A DNA stretch of 64,000 bases. It comes from Cohnella algarum. Lineage in GTDB: Bacteria > Bacillota > Bacilli > Paenibacillales > Paenibacillaceae. The stretch lies in NCBI RefSeq assembly GCF_016937515.1, contig NZ_JAFHKM010000002.1, positions 4,831,001 to 4,895,000 of the forward strand. The letters are read 5' to 3'. Positions 1-8,753 of the stretch are shown here, piece after piece. The translations under genes and the position numbers were made by a program. Numbering within the stretch: position 1 is the first letter of the stretch; the number at the start of each line of letters is the position of its first letter. The notes beneath the pieces are model-generated. The model made no database searches and was not told the DNA's origin. It saw only the letters and a list, made by a program, of their open reading frames with translations.

Positions 1-1959
1 CAATTCCCTCAGGCGACGGGAGGAACGATTCGACTCATCTTCGCCGCCGAAAACGGAACGTTGGATGAGCCTGACAACCAGCTGACAATCCGGGACATGC
101 TCGATGAACTCCGGAAGGATCCAGCTGTCCTGAACGCAAGCGATCCCTTCGAAACCGGAACCCTGAGTCCGGATAAAAGCATCGGCTACGCGGATATCAT
201 CTACAATGTTCCCGCATCGGATGTAAGCGAGGATTCCAAAGAGCATGTGCTGGAAACGATCGAATCGACCCGGGCGGCAGGCGTCCAGACGGAGCTCGGA
301 GGAGACGTGGCCATGTCCGAGTTGGAGATTCTGGGAATTTCCGAAATCATCGGCATCGCGTTCGCCTTTATCGTGTTGATTATCACGTTCAAATCCTTCC
401 TTGCAGCCGGGTTTCCCATCGTTACGGCCATCGTAGGCGTAGGCATCGGCATTATGAGCGTGTACTACAGCGCGAATTTCTTTTCGATTACGTCCACGGG
501 CACCATTCTGGCCGTGATGCTGGGGATCGCGGTCGGCATCGACTACGCCTTGTTCATTATTTCGAGACACCGGCAACAGCTGGGCGATGGCACGGACGTG
601 AAGGAATCGATCGCCATTGCCAACGCCACCGCCGGCAGCGCGGTTATTTTTGCGGGACTAACCGTTATTATCGCGCTTGCCGGACTTTCCATCGTCAACA
701 TTCCGTTTCTGACCGTGATGGGGCTTGCCGGAGCGTTTACCGTGCTGATCGCCGTCATCGTGGCCGTGACGCTGCTGCCGAGCCTGCTTGGTCTGGCCGG
801 CGAAAAGCTGAAGCCGAAGGCGCCGAAATCGGCCGCCGGCCGCAAAACGGACAAAACGTCTTTTGCCTACAAATGGGGCCGATTCGCCGCCCGCTATCCC
901 GTTCCCGTGATCGTCATCATTACTCTGTTGCTCGTTGTCGTCGCTCTTCCGGCCAGGCATATGGAACTCGGGCTGCCCGACAACGGTTCGAAACCGTTGG
1001 AGTCTACCGAGCGCAAAGGCTACGACCTGTTGTCCAAAGGCTTCGGTCCCGGCTTTAACGGCCCTCTGGTCGTCGTCGTGAAGGCAGGCGAAACGGGAGA
1101 TATTCTCCAGGAAGCCGCCGCGGAAGCCGATAAAATCAAGCAGCTTCCGAACGTAGCCGTCGTGTCTCCGCCGATCCCTAACCAAACGGGCGATCTCGCC
1201 CTCCTGAGCGTCATACCGTTGACGGGCCCTAACGACAAGGAAACGAAGCAGCTCGTGCATAGCATTCGCGATCTGGACGACAAGCTGATGGTCACGGGAA
1301 CGACCGCGATCAATATCGATATTTCCGAACGTTTGAACGAAGCGTTCCCGATCTTCGGAGCCGCCATCGTCGTCCTTGCCTTTATCTTGCTTACGCTCGT
1401 ATTCCGGTCGATTCTCGTCCCCGTCAAGGCGATCCTCGGCTTCGGCCTTTCCATTATCGCATCGCTGGGCGCGGTCGTCTTTATTTTCCAGGATGGCCAT
1501 TTGGCGGACATTTTCGACGTATCGAGCTCCGGCATTATTCTTTGCTTTCTTCCGATTCTGTTGACCGGCGTGCTCTTCGGGCTTGCGATGGACTACGAGG
1601 TGTTTCTGGTCAGCCGCATGCGCGAGGAATACACGCATAAAGGGAATGCGAAGAACGCGGTCGTGGACGGGATGGGATTGAGCGGCAGGGTCGTGACGGC
1701 TGCCGGGCTCATTATGATTTTCGTGTTCGGCAGCTTTATTTTCGTGGAGGATCCGATGATCAAAGTAATGGGCTTCTCCCTCACGGTAGGCGTCTTGATC
1801 GACGCGTTCCTCGTTCGAATGACGCTGGTTCCCGCGATCATGGCGCTTTTGGGACGCTCCGCCTGGTATTTGCCGAAGTGGCTGGACCGCATTCTTCCAA
1901 ATGTCGATATCGAAGGCGAATCGATTATGAAGGAGTTGGACCCGGCGGCGAAAAGATAA
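1..1959 (+). CDS. MMPL/RND-family membrane exporter (5' end outside window)
   Basis: The reading frame is open from base 1, so the start codon lies upstream; 652 residues to the stop are visible. It is a proton-driven RND-type exporter of the MMPL (YdfJ-like) family, which moves lipids or hydrophobic compounds out of the cell. Two homologous halves are seen, each with a cluster of membrane segments and the conserved acidic signature: GIDYALFIISRHR in the first half and GLAMDYEVFLVSRMREEY in the second. A hydrophilic extracytoplasmic stretch separates them. Full-length relatives have roughly 700-740 residues, so only the N-terminal segment is missing. Substrate is unknown. Family assignment is firm. 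Confidence 0.93.
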   Translation, partial: QFPQATGGTIRLIFAAENGTLDEPDNQLTIRDMLDELRKDPAVLNASDPFETGTLSPDKSIGYADIIYNVPASDVSEDSKEHVLETIESTRAAGVQTELGGDVAMSELEILGISEIIGIAFAFIVLIITFKSFLAAGFPIVTAIVGVGIGIMSVYYSANFFSITSTGTILAVMLGIAVGIDYALFIISRHRQQLGDGTDVKESIAIANATAGSAVIFAGLTVIIALAGLSIVNIPFLTVMGLAGAFTVLIAVIVAVTLLPSLLGLAGEKLKPKAPKSAAGRKTDKTSFAYKWGRFAARYPVPVIVIITLLLVVVALPARHMELGLPDNGSKPLESTERKGYDLLSKGFGPGFNGPLVVVVKAGETGDILQEAAAEADKIKQLPNVAVVSPPIPNQTGDLALLSVIPLTGPNDKETKQLVHSIRDLDDKLMVTGTTAINIDISERLNEAFPIFGAAIVVLAFILLTLVFRSILVPVKAILGFGLSIIASLGAVVFIFQDGHLADIFDVSSSGIILCFLPILLTGVLFGLAMDYEVFLVSRMREEYTHKGNAKNAVVDGMGLSGRVVTAAGLIMIFVFGSFIFVEDPMIKVMGFSLTVGVLIDAFLVRMTLVPAIMALLGRSAWYLPKWLDRILPNVDIEGESIMKELDPAAKR

Positions 1960-2054
1960 CGAGCGGACAGACCCGGAGCTGTTCATTCGCAGGACAAAAT
2001 TGGTTGGAGACACGAATTTATTGGGTGAAGCCCCGGACAGACCCGGCATCCGAA

Positions 2055-2180
2055 ATAACGGTCGCGGGAGACCGTTATTGGCGATATTTTCCGCGATGCA
2101 AGCAAATAACGGCCCCTGAAGGCCGTTATTCACAAAAATTCTCGAGGTGCGAGCAAGTAACGGCCCGGGAAGGCCGTTAT
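2055..2180. repeat. Three tandem hairpin repeats, 51-bp period
   Basis: Three copies of an inverted repeat, ATAACGG(T/C)C - 6 nt - G(A/G)CCGTTAT, start at 2055, 2106 and 2157, exactly 51 bp apart. They lie between the converging MMPL and serine-hydrolase genes, so they could serve as bidirectional terminators. Related AATAACGG/CCGTTATT hairpins recur near 30.0 kb and 43.0 kb. Confidence 0.8.
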
Positions 2181-2194
2181 TTGCAAAATTTAAG

Positions 2195-3661
2195 CTAAGC
2201 CGCCCGCTTCCGCAAAATCCCGGCGCGAACGATCGCGATCGCTTTTGCCAGCCCCGTAATCAGCAGCAGGATCGAAGCGTAGAAGAAGACGTGCGCCAGT
2301 CCGGGCAGAAACAGAAACGCCACTTCCCAGGACGCTTGATTCAGTTTCGGCACGACCATCAGGATCGCCAAAGGAACGAGCAGATGAAACAGCGCGATGC
2401 TGACGAATCGAAGCGCGATGCGCGGCTTCGTCGCTTTGAACCCGGTTCTCCATTTCCAGACGAGATAGGCGGAGCGGACGATGTAGGCGAGAACAAGCAA
2501 CGCGGCAAAATCCGCGATGGCGTAGGTCAGGACATAATTGGGCAGGGCGGATGCCGAACGCTCTTGGCCGTTCAGGATTCCGTTGATTCCCGCCGCGATC
2601 CCGTCGTACGGAACAAGGAAATCGTTGGCGTTAATCAGCAGGATGAAGCCGTAATCTTCGGTCATGGCCATGAAGGAATACGTATTTTCCGTCATCCCGT
2701 CATGGAAAACGACGTTTTCGTTCACGACCCAGCCCATCGCATAGGAAGCGCCGCCACCCATGGAGGCCGAAGGCCGGTGCATCTGTTCGACGCCTTCCGC
2801 GGACAGGACGGACGCGTTGCGATAACGGCCTTCGTTCATTTGCGCGATCAAATAATGGGTCATATCTTCCGCGCTGGAAAGCAAATAACCGGAAGCGACC
2901 GTACCTTCGTGGGCAAGCTGCGGGGTCGAGGTCATGAAGCCGAATACGGGCTGGTGCCCGGCCGCAGGCCGATCGGCTGTCGCGTCGTCGATCGAGGCGT
3001 AGCTGCGGTTCATTTCCAAAGGTTGAAAAATGCGCTCGTTTATATACCGGTCAAATGGCATTCCGGAAACGGCTTGCACGATTCCGCCCAAAATATTGTA
3101 ATTCAAGTTGGAGTATTGGAATCCCGATCCGACGGGCATGGAAGGGGATACGCTCGCCAGATCCCGAATATGCTCGTCGACGGACTTGTCGCCTTCTACG
3201 ATGCCGAGCCGGCCGTCGTAAGTGGAAAGGCCGCTCGTTTGTTCGAGCAGGTGCTTGACGAGCAACGCTTCGGAAGCTGCCTCGTCCGCCAGCCGGAAAT
3301 CCGGCAAATAGTCCCGAACCGGCGCTTCGAGATCGATCTTGCCTTCCTCGGCCAGCTGCATGACGGCCAGCGCCGTGAACGATTTGCTTGTCGAGCCGAG
3401 CACGAAAGGGGTTTGCGGAGTGACCGGGGTTCCTTCGGGGCCGGAAGTCCCGTAGCCTTTTACGTATACGGCGCGATCGCCTTTTACGATCCCGAGCGCC
3501 GCGCCGGGAATATGAAGCTTGTCCAAAGCGGATTCCATAAAAGCGTCGAGCTTCGCGGCGTCGATCGTCTCCGGAGGCGATTCCGCCCGGGCGATCGAAA
3601 CCGGAGACGCGATGAGCGCGGCAAGCAAGAAGACGCTCAGCCATTTAAACCGTGTTTTCAT
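2195..3661 (-). CDS. Membrane-anchored beta-lactamase-fold serine hydrolase
   Basis: A 488-residue class C beta-lactamase/penicillin-binding-like hydrolase acting outside the membrane. Residues 1-26 form a signal peptide ending in ARA. The nucleophile motif is S90-T-S-K93, followed by the tyrosine motif YSN at about 183-185 and an HDG third motif. After the hydrolase domain (about 35-370) come three predicted membrane helices. Family members cleave D-amino-acid peptides or esters; the substrate here is unknown. The start overlaps the end of the upstream permease gene by 17 bp, so it is the last gene of the Bce-like operon. Its place there suggests a cell-wall or peptide-degrading role in the same resistance response (inference). 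Confidence 0.9.
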   Translation of the reverse strand: MKTRFKWLSVFLLAALIASPVSIARAESPPETIDAAKLDAFMESALDKLHIPGAALGIVKGDRAVYVKGYGTSGPEGTPVTPQTPFVLGSTSKSFTALAVMQLAEEGKIDLEAPVRDYLPDFRLADEAASEALLVKHLLEQTSGLSTYDGRLGIVEGDKSVDEHIRDLASVSPSMPVGSGFQYSNLNYNILGGIVQAVSGMPFDRYINERIFQPLEMNRSYASIDDATADRPAAGHQPVFGFMTSTPQLAHEGTVASGYLLSSAEDMTHYLIAQMNEGRYRNASVLSAEGVEQMHRPSASMGGGASYAMGWVVNENVVFHDGMTENTYSFMAMTEDYGFILLINANDFLVPYDGIAAGINGILNGQERSASALPNYVLTYAIADFAALLVLAYIVRSAYLVWKWRTGFKATKPRIALRFVSIALFHLLVPLAILMVVPKLNQASWEVAFLFLPGLAHVFFYASILLLITGLAKAIAIVRAGILRKRAA

Positions 3662-4991
3662 GAGGTTCTCCTTCTCCGGGAACTATTTTTTTCATATAAT
3701 TGCGGCAGGTTACGATAAAATACAGCGTCTGCAAGGCCAAATAAATGCCGATCACGACGAACGAATGCGCCCAGTAGGACGTTTGCAGGAGCCGGTCCAG
3801 CGCCTTCATCGCGACCAGCGAGTGGGCAATGCCGGCCAGGCAAGGAACGTAAAAAAGAAAAGCCGTCTCCGTTACGACGATTTTGCGAAGCTCGTTCTTC
3901 GTCATCCCGATTCTGCGCAGCGCCCGGAATTGCGCACGATCCTCGGGCAGCTCGGTGAAGAGCCGGAAATAGATCATGCTGCCGGAAGCGATAAAAAAGA
4001 GGAGACCGATAAACAGGCCGATAAACCGCATGAGCGCGGCTCTTTCTTTGAATGCGTCGTCCGGCGCGGCATAGCCCAGCATGTAAAACGCGCTCGAAAC
4101 CGTCAAAATGACGGCGCTTAAGACGGACACGATAAACAGCATGCGCGCATTGTCCCGGACGGCATAGCCAAGCCTGGCGAGAACGATCAGGTTCGTGCCG
4201 CGGTAGCGGATGTTCGGACGATTTTGCAAGACGTTCAGCAGCCACAGGGTCCACTGCGTGAAAACCAAATACGTGCCCAGTAAAACCGTCAGAAGGATGG
4301 GGAGGACGAGAAAATCGAGATTGGCCGGGCGAAGGGCGAACGCCATGGCGTAGGCCAAGCTCAAGCAAACGATCGCGAGCGGAACGAGACGGGGCGAATA
4401 GACGAGCTCGTCCCTAGGGCGCCGCGAGGCTTGCAGCATGTCGACGATTTCCGTTTTTCCGACGCGCAGCGCCGTCCATGCCGTAATGGCCGAGAACAGG
4501 ACGAAGAAGGCTCCGGCCGTCAGCCCGACCGCCAGCGGCGGAACGGCAAATGCGATCGAATCGGCCATGCCGAGCAGGGCGGCAAGAGACATAAAGAACA
4601 GCTTGCTGAACAAAATGCCGAGGAAGATGCCCGAGATCGTCGACAGTACGGCGATGACCGCGTTCTCATAGACGAGCAGCCGCCGAAGCTGCGAGCGGGT
4701 CATGCCGAACAGGGAAAAGAGTCCGAGCTCTTTTTGGCGGGTCCGCAGGAACGCCGAGCCCGAATAAAGCATGAACAAAAACGAGAAAAGGATAATCACG
4801 TACTCTCCGATTTCCATTCCTTGCCGGACCTTCGCCGCCGCCGGCCATTCGCCGCTTGCGACATCGGGATGAGCCAAAAAGGCGGCATACATATAAAAAA
4901 TCGCGACGGAGAAGACGCTGCTCAGAAAAAAGGCGGCGTACGAGCGCCATTTCCCCAGTACGTTGTTAAAGGCGAGGGAGCGGAACGTCAT
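3645..4991 (-). CDS. Short BceB/FtsX-like ABC permease
   Basis: A 448-residue permease with FtsX-type helices, resembling the BceB family that works with BceA to remove peptide antibiotics from lipid II-cycle targets. Usual BceB proteins have about 620-670 residues because a domain of about 200 residues projects outside between helices 7 and 8. Here the seventh helix (ARMLFIVSVLSAVILTVSS) runs almost directly into the eighth (RFIGLFIGLLFFIASGS), so that sensor domain is missing with no visible break in frame. The start overlaps the ATPase gene by 26 bp. Either a natural compact variant or an in-frame deletion is possible. Confidence 0.85.
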   Translation of the reverse strand: MTFRSLAFNNVLGKWRSYAAFFLSSVFSVAIFYMYAAFLAHPDVASGEWPAAAKVRQGMEIGEYVIILFSFLFMLYSGSAFLRTRQKELGLFSLFGMTRSQLRRLLVYENAVIAVLSTISGIFLGILFSKLFFMSLAALLGMADSIAFAVPPLAVGLTAGAFFVLFSAITAWTALRVGKTEIVDMLQASRRPRDELVYSPRLVPLAIVCLSLAYAMAFALRPANLDFLVLPILLTVLLGTYLVFTQWTLWLLNVLQNRPNIRYRGTNLIVLARLGYAVRDNARMLFIVSVLSAVILTVSSAFYMLGYAAPDDAFKERAALMRFIGLFIGLLFFIASGSMIYFRLFTELPEDRAQFRALRRIGMTKNELRKIVVTETAFLFYVPCLAGIAHSLVAMKALDRLLQTSYWAHSFVVIGIYLALQTLYFIVTCRNYMKKIVPGEGEPHENTV

Positions 4992-5742
4992 CGAAAGTTC
5001 CTCCCAGCACGCTCAGCGCATCCAAAATTTGTTGAAAAAAAGCTTGCCGGTTGACGCCGCGCCGCAGCTCCGAGAACAGCCTGCCGTCCTTGATGAAGAC
5101 GATTCGTCGGCAATAGCTGGCCGAAAACGGATCGTGCGTCACCATCAACACGGTGGCCCGCGATTCCTCGTTCAATTCGTTCAAGGCATCCATCACGTCC
5201 TTCGCCGCTTTGGAATCCAGACTGCCGGTCAGTTCGTCGGCCAAAATCAAGGAAGGCCCGTGAATCACCGCCCGCGCGATCGCCGCGCGCTGCTTCTGCC
5301 CGCCCGACACCTCGTACGTCCGTTTGTTCAAGAACGGACCGATCCGCAGCCGTTCCGCCAGCGGCTCGAGGCGCCGTTCGATCTCCTTCGGCTCGACTCC
5401 GTCCAATACGAGCGGAAGGACGATATTGTCCTTGATCGACAACGTATCGAGCAAATTAAAATCCTGGAACACGAAGCCGAGCTTGCGTCTTCGGAACAGC
5501 GCGAGCTCCTTGTCGTCAAGCTTGTCCGGATCGACTCCGGCGATTTCCACCCGGCCGGCGGTCGGACGGTCGATCGTGGCCAGCAAATTGAGCAGCGTCG
5601 TCTTTCCGCTCCCCGACGGCCCCATAATACCGACGAATTCGCCGTTTTCCACTTCCAGGTCGATGTCCTCCAACGCCCTGCAGGACACGTTTCCTTTTGA
5701 GCTGTACACTTTGCTCAAGCCTTGCGCGCTCAGCACTCTCAT
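4966..5742 (-). CDS. BceA-like ABC transporter ATP-binding protein
   Basis: A 258-residue ATPase subunit of the MacB/BceA type that powers the adjacent FtsX-like permease. Visible motifs are Walker A (GPSGSGKTT, about residue 41), the signature SGGQKQR, and Walker B (LILADELTGSLD). Its start lies 90 bp downstream of the kinase gene, after a candidate response-regulator box at 5821-5834. Its 3' end overlaps the permease gene. The signature is preceded by TYEV rather than the usual leucine-serine, a small variation. Function in cell-envelope peptide resistance is inferred from the operon with a BceS-like kinase. Confidence 0.92.
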   Translation of the reverse strand: MRVLSAQGLSKVYSSKGNVSCRALEDIDLEVENGEFVGIMGPSGSGKTTLLNLLATIDRPTAGRVEIAGVDPDKLDDKELALFRRRKLGFVFQDFNLLDTLSIKDNIVLPLVLDGVEPKEIERRLEPLAERLRIGPFLNKRTYEVSGGQKQRAAIARAVIHGPSLILADELTGSLDSKAAKDVMDALNELNEESRATVLMVTHDPFSASYCRRIVFIKDGRLFSELRRGVNRQAFFQQILDALSVLGGTFDDVPLPRL

Positions 5743-5820
5743 CGCTTCGATCCCCCCTCACGTTCGTAAGTATAAACCGCCGCAGCGCTTCGAACCCATC
5801 GATTTAGCTTTCAAAAAAGC

Positions 5821-5834
5821 TTACAAAATCGTCA
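5821..5834 (-). promoter_or_regulatory. Candidate BceR-type binding site upstream of the ABC genes
   Basis: On the minus strand the 14-mer TGACG-ATTT-TGTAA fits the described BceR inverted repeat TnACA-N4-TGTAA with one mismatch. It lies about 80 bp upstream of the ATPase start, overlapping the last codons of the kinase gene. This is a motif match only. Confidence 0.4.
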
Positions 5835-6911
5835 CCTGCCGCCGAGCAGGTGAATGCCGTCCGCCTCGAACGAAACGGTAATCGTCGTTCCCCGGCCGGG
5901 ATCCGAAACCGCGAAGATCCCATGGCCTAACCGGTCGCACACCTGCTTGGCCAAATAAAGGCCCATTCCCGTCGAATCGCCCGAAGCCCGGCCGTTCTCT
6001 CCGGTGAAAAACGGATGGAAAATGCGCGGCAAATCGTGGGACGCGATTCCGATGCCTTCGTCGGTCACGCTCAGCTTGCTCCCGTCCCGGGCGTCGGATT
6101 GCAAGCGAAAAACGAGCTTTTTCGCACCCGGTTTGACTTTGCTGTATTTGACCGCATTGGTCACGAGCTGGGTCAGCACGAACGACAGCCACTTCCCGTC
6201 GGTCACCGCCCAAGCTTCTCCTTCGACGCTCGGAAAGATCGAATGGCGGATGAAAAGCCGTTTATGCTTGTTGATGACGCCGCGTACGACATCGTGCAGG
6301 GGCGTCTGTTCCAGGTGAAGATCGAGATCGAATTTTTCGAGGCGTGCGGTATGCAGCATCAGCTCGAGACCTTCCGCCATTTTTTCGGCTTCTTCCTTTA
6401 CGCTCCCGGCAAATCTCCTGAACACGGCGTTTTCGGCAGGCATCTGCCGCAGCGCTTCCTGCGCCAGCATGTCGACGACCGAAACCGGCGTTTTCATGTG
6501 ATGCACCCATTGCAGCGCGAAATGATGGTGCAGCTCTTGTTTGCGGCGATAGGCGCCGAGCTCGTTCACATACGCGCGGTGCTGCTCCTTCAATAACGCG
6601 GCCGCAACCCGCTGCTCCCTCGTTGCCGGCGAGCGCACGATCGCTCCGGCTTCCAGCTCGCCGGACCGTTCCAGGGCTTGTCCGATTTGCCTGTAGTAGG
6701 CGGCCTGCCGGAGATAATCGTAGACAAGCCAGACTCCGATGACAAAGAAGGAGAGTCCGGCGAAATAGGCGATCGTTCCATTGTCCGTAAAGCCCGGATA
6801 GCGGGCTTTTTCCAGCAGCATGAACCCCGCGCCGAGTCCGATTATGCAGAACGCGGCCAGCGCGAAAGGCAGGCGGTCGAGCAAGTAAGCCGCTAACATT
6901 CGCCTGTTCAT
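5832..6911 (-). CDS. BceS-like intramembrane-sensing histidine kinase
   Basis: A 359-residue kinase with two close N-terminal membrane helices (about 13-33 and 48-66) and almost no extracellular loop, as in BceS-type kinases that sense through their partner ABC permease. The phospho-accepting histidine is near residue 137 in WVHHMKTPVS. The ATP-binding domain shows TQLVTNAVKYS (N box), DEGIGI (G1) and GMGLYLAK (G2). It overlaps the response-regulator gene by 4 bp and is followed after 90 bp by the ABC pair. Because the partner permease lacks the usual external domain, how stimulus reaches this kinase is an open question. Confidence 0.92.
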   Translation of the reverse strand: MNRRMLAAYLLDRLPFALAAFCIIGLGAGFMLLEKARYPGFTDNGTIAYFAGLSFFVIGVWLVYDYLRQAAYYRQIGQALERSGELEAGAIVRSPATREQRVAAALLKEQHRAYVNELGAYRRKQELHHHFALQWVHHMKTPVSVVDMLAQEALRQMPAENAVFRRFAGSVKEEAEKMAEGLELMLHTARLEKFDLDLHLEQTPLHDVVRGVINKHKRLFIRHSIFPSVEGEAWAVTDGKWLSFVLTQLVTNAVKYSKVKPGAKKLVFRLQSDARDGSKLSVTDEGIGIASHDLPRIFHPFFTGENGRASGDSTGMGLYLAKQVCDRLGHGIFAVSDPGRGTTITVSFEADGIHLLGGR

Positions 6912-7623
6912 CGCGGTTCACCTTCGCCAGCCTGTCCGATATCCATCCGGTAGCCTTCGCCGCGCACCGTTTCGATCGCCTTCGGCAAGCCGAGCTCCTC
7001 GAGCTTCCTGCGAAGCCTGGTCACGTTGACGGACAGCGTATTGTCGTCCACGAAGTGCACGTCGTCCCACAGCGCTTCCAGGAGCTGCTCGCGCGAGACG
7101 ACCTGGCCGTGCTGCCGCATGAAGCATTCCGCCAGCAGCCGTTCGTTTTTCGTAAGGCGCGCTTTGCGTTCGCCGCGTACGAATTCATGGCGCGCAAGCA
7201 GCAGCCGGAGATCCCTTACCGTTACCTCCGACGAACTCGCGCCGTCCGCGGCGGCATACTCTCCGTAAGCTCTTCGAAGAATGCCTTTTACTTTGGCCAT
7301 CATCAAATCCAACTGGATCGGTTTCGTTATGTAATCGTCCCCGCCATGCTCGATCGCCATGACCTGATCCATTTCTCCCGATCGCGCGGAAATGAACATG
7401 ATCGGAACGCCCGAACGCTTGCGAATTTGCCTGCACCAGTAGTACCCGTCGAAAAAAGGCAGGTTGATGTCCAATAACACGAGATGGGGGAACAAGCCTC
7501 GAATTCCGGCAAAATGTCCCGAAATTGCGAGGCGCAAGCAGCCTCAAGTCCGTATTTCAACATGTTATCTTTCAAAATGTCGCGGATTCGATCGTCGTCT
7601 TCCACGATAAACACTCGATACAT
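6908..7623 (-). CDS. BceR-like OmpR-family response regulator (frameshifted)
   Basis: The N-terminal half starts MYRVFIVEDDDRIRDIL with the acidic pocket and runs to about residue 45. The remainder, from PHLVLLDINLPFFDGYYW (phospho-accepting Asp) through the winged-helix DNA-binding domain ending near 6908, is in another frame. One base added to the G5 run at 7486-7490 restores a normal regulator of about 238 residues. It partners the overlapping BceS-like kinase and should switch on the ABC genes. The start lies 14 bp from the end of the upstream AraC-type gene, so co-transcription with it is possible. The break is more likely a consensus error than a dead gene, given the same pattern elsewhere in the window. 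Confidence 0.85.
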
Positions 7624-7637
7624 GTACGTTTTTCCCC

Positions 7638-8570
7638 CTATCTTATTCCTTCGAGAGAAGAGCCTGCGATCGAATCGCGAAGCTCCCGAACATCCAGCAT
7701 GGGCGGCCTTCCGTACAGGCGGGCATATTCCCGGCTGAATTGGGACGGGCTCTCGTAGCCTACGCGGAAAGCCGCGTCGGAAGCCTGCATCGATTCCGTC
7801 AGCAGCAAGCGCCGGGCTTCTTGCAAGCGCACCGTTTTCTGGTATTGCAACGGGCTCATCGCCGTGACGCGCTTAAAATGTTTATGGAACGCCGACACGC
7901 TCATATTAACGGACCTTGCAAGTTCCTCGATCGCGAGCGGACGGTCGTATTGCCGGTTGATCGAACGGATCGCTTGCGCGATGCTGTTCGCGTGGCTGCC
8001 TTTGACCGCGAATTGGCGGAATAGCGCGCCTTGTTCGCCTTGAAGCACGCGATACAAAATTTCGCGGACGACGAGCGGGGACAGCACCGGAACGTCCTCG
8101 GGCGCGTCGAGCAGCCGCAAGAGCCGCACGATGGCTTCGAGCAATTCGGGAGACGTTCGGCTCACGGTGATGCCGCGGCCGATTTCCGGGGAAACGTGAT
8201 CGGGGCGATTCATTTCTTTCACGATGTCCAGGATGACGTCGGCGTCGAAGCTCAGCTTCAGGCTTAAATAGGGGATCTCCGGCGACGCCTCGACGATGTT
8301 GCCGAAAATCGGCAATTCGACGGAGGTGACCAGGTAGGTCGACGGATCGTATCGGTAGGCTTCGTCGGCCAGCGCGGCCGTTTTGGCCCCTTGCGCCACG
8401 ACGCAAATGGAAGGTTTGTAGACGGATTCCAGAGGCTCCGACGTCCGCGTGGCGTGCATCAGCGTCAAAGAAGGCAACGCCGTCTTATGCGTCCCGCTCG
8501 AGGGAGCATGCCGGCGGATCAAGAGCCCCAATTGCCTCAGGGCTTGTTCCATGCGCAGCGATTCGTCCAT
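7638..8570 (-). CDS. AraC-family transcriptional regulator with cupin-like sensor
   Basis: A 310-residue regulator. Residues about 20-190 match the AraC-type N-terminal domain found in regulators of oxidoreductase genes (SICVVAQGAK near the start of the cupin-like fold). Residues about 205-295 hold two helix-turn-helix units: IEELARSVNMSVSAFHKHFKRVTAMSPLQYQK, with the second in the ASDAAFRVGYESPSQFSREYARLYGRPP stretch, each quoted only to locate it. It is divergent from the SDR gene at 8754 with 183 bp between them, the usual arrangement for a regulator controlling its neighbour. Effector unknown. On its other side the Bce-like regulator gene follows in the same direction after 14 bp. Confidence 0.9.
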   Translation of the reverse strand: MDESLRMEQALRQLGLLIRRHAPSSGTHKTALPSLTLMHATRTSEPLESVYKPSICVVAQGAKTAALADEAYRYDPSTYLVTSVELPIFGNIVEASPEIPYLSLKLSFDADVILDIVKEMNRPDHVSPEIGRGITVSRTSPELLEAIVRLLRLLDAPEDVPVLSPLVVREILYRVLQGEQGALFRQFAVKGSHANSIAQAIRSINRQYDRPLAIEELARSVNMSVSAFHKHFKRVTAMSPLQYQKTVRLQEARRLLLTESMQASDAAFRVGYESPSQFSREYARLYGRPPMLDVRELRDSIAGSSLEGIR

Positions 8571-8753
8571 GTTTGCAAAATCCTTTCCGAAAAGGCGTGT
8601 AGTTTGCTTCTATATTAGCCTTGCGGAAGAGAATTAGGCAAGGATTGAACAGGTATGTTCTATCGGGTTGAAGTCTATATTCCCTATAATGAATGCACAG
8701 AGCCGCACAAAACCGGGAACCCGGTCGGCCGAAAAAACAAAGGAGAGAGAAAC

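Noticed and set aside
658..2133. 491-codon minus-strand frame opposite the MMPL gene
   Set aside because: Shadow composition (His, Arg, Gln, Asp rich) and complete overlap with a clear exporter gene.
7480..7500. Programmed frameshift in the response regulator
   Set aside because: No slippery heptamer with downstream structure is evident, response regulators are not known to use one, and the same type of break occurs in ten unrelated genes here.
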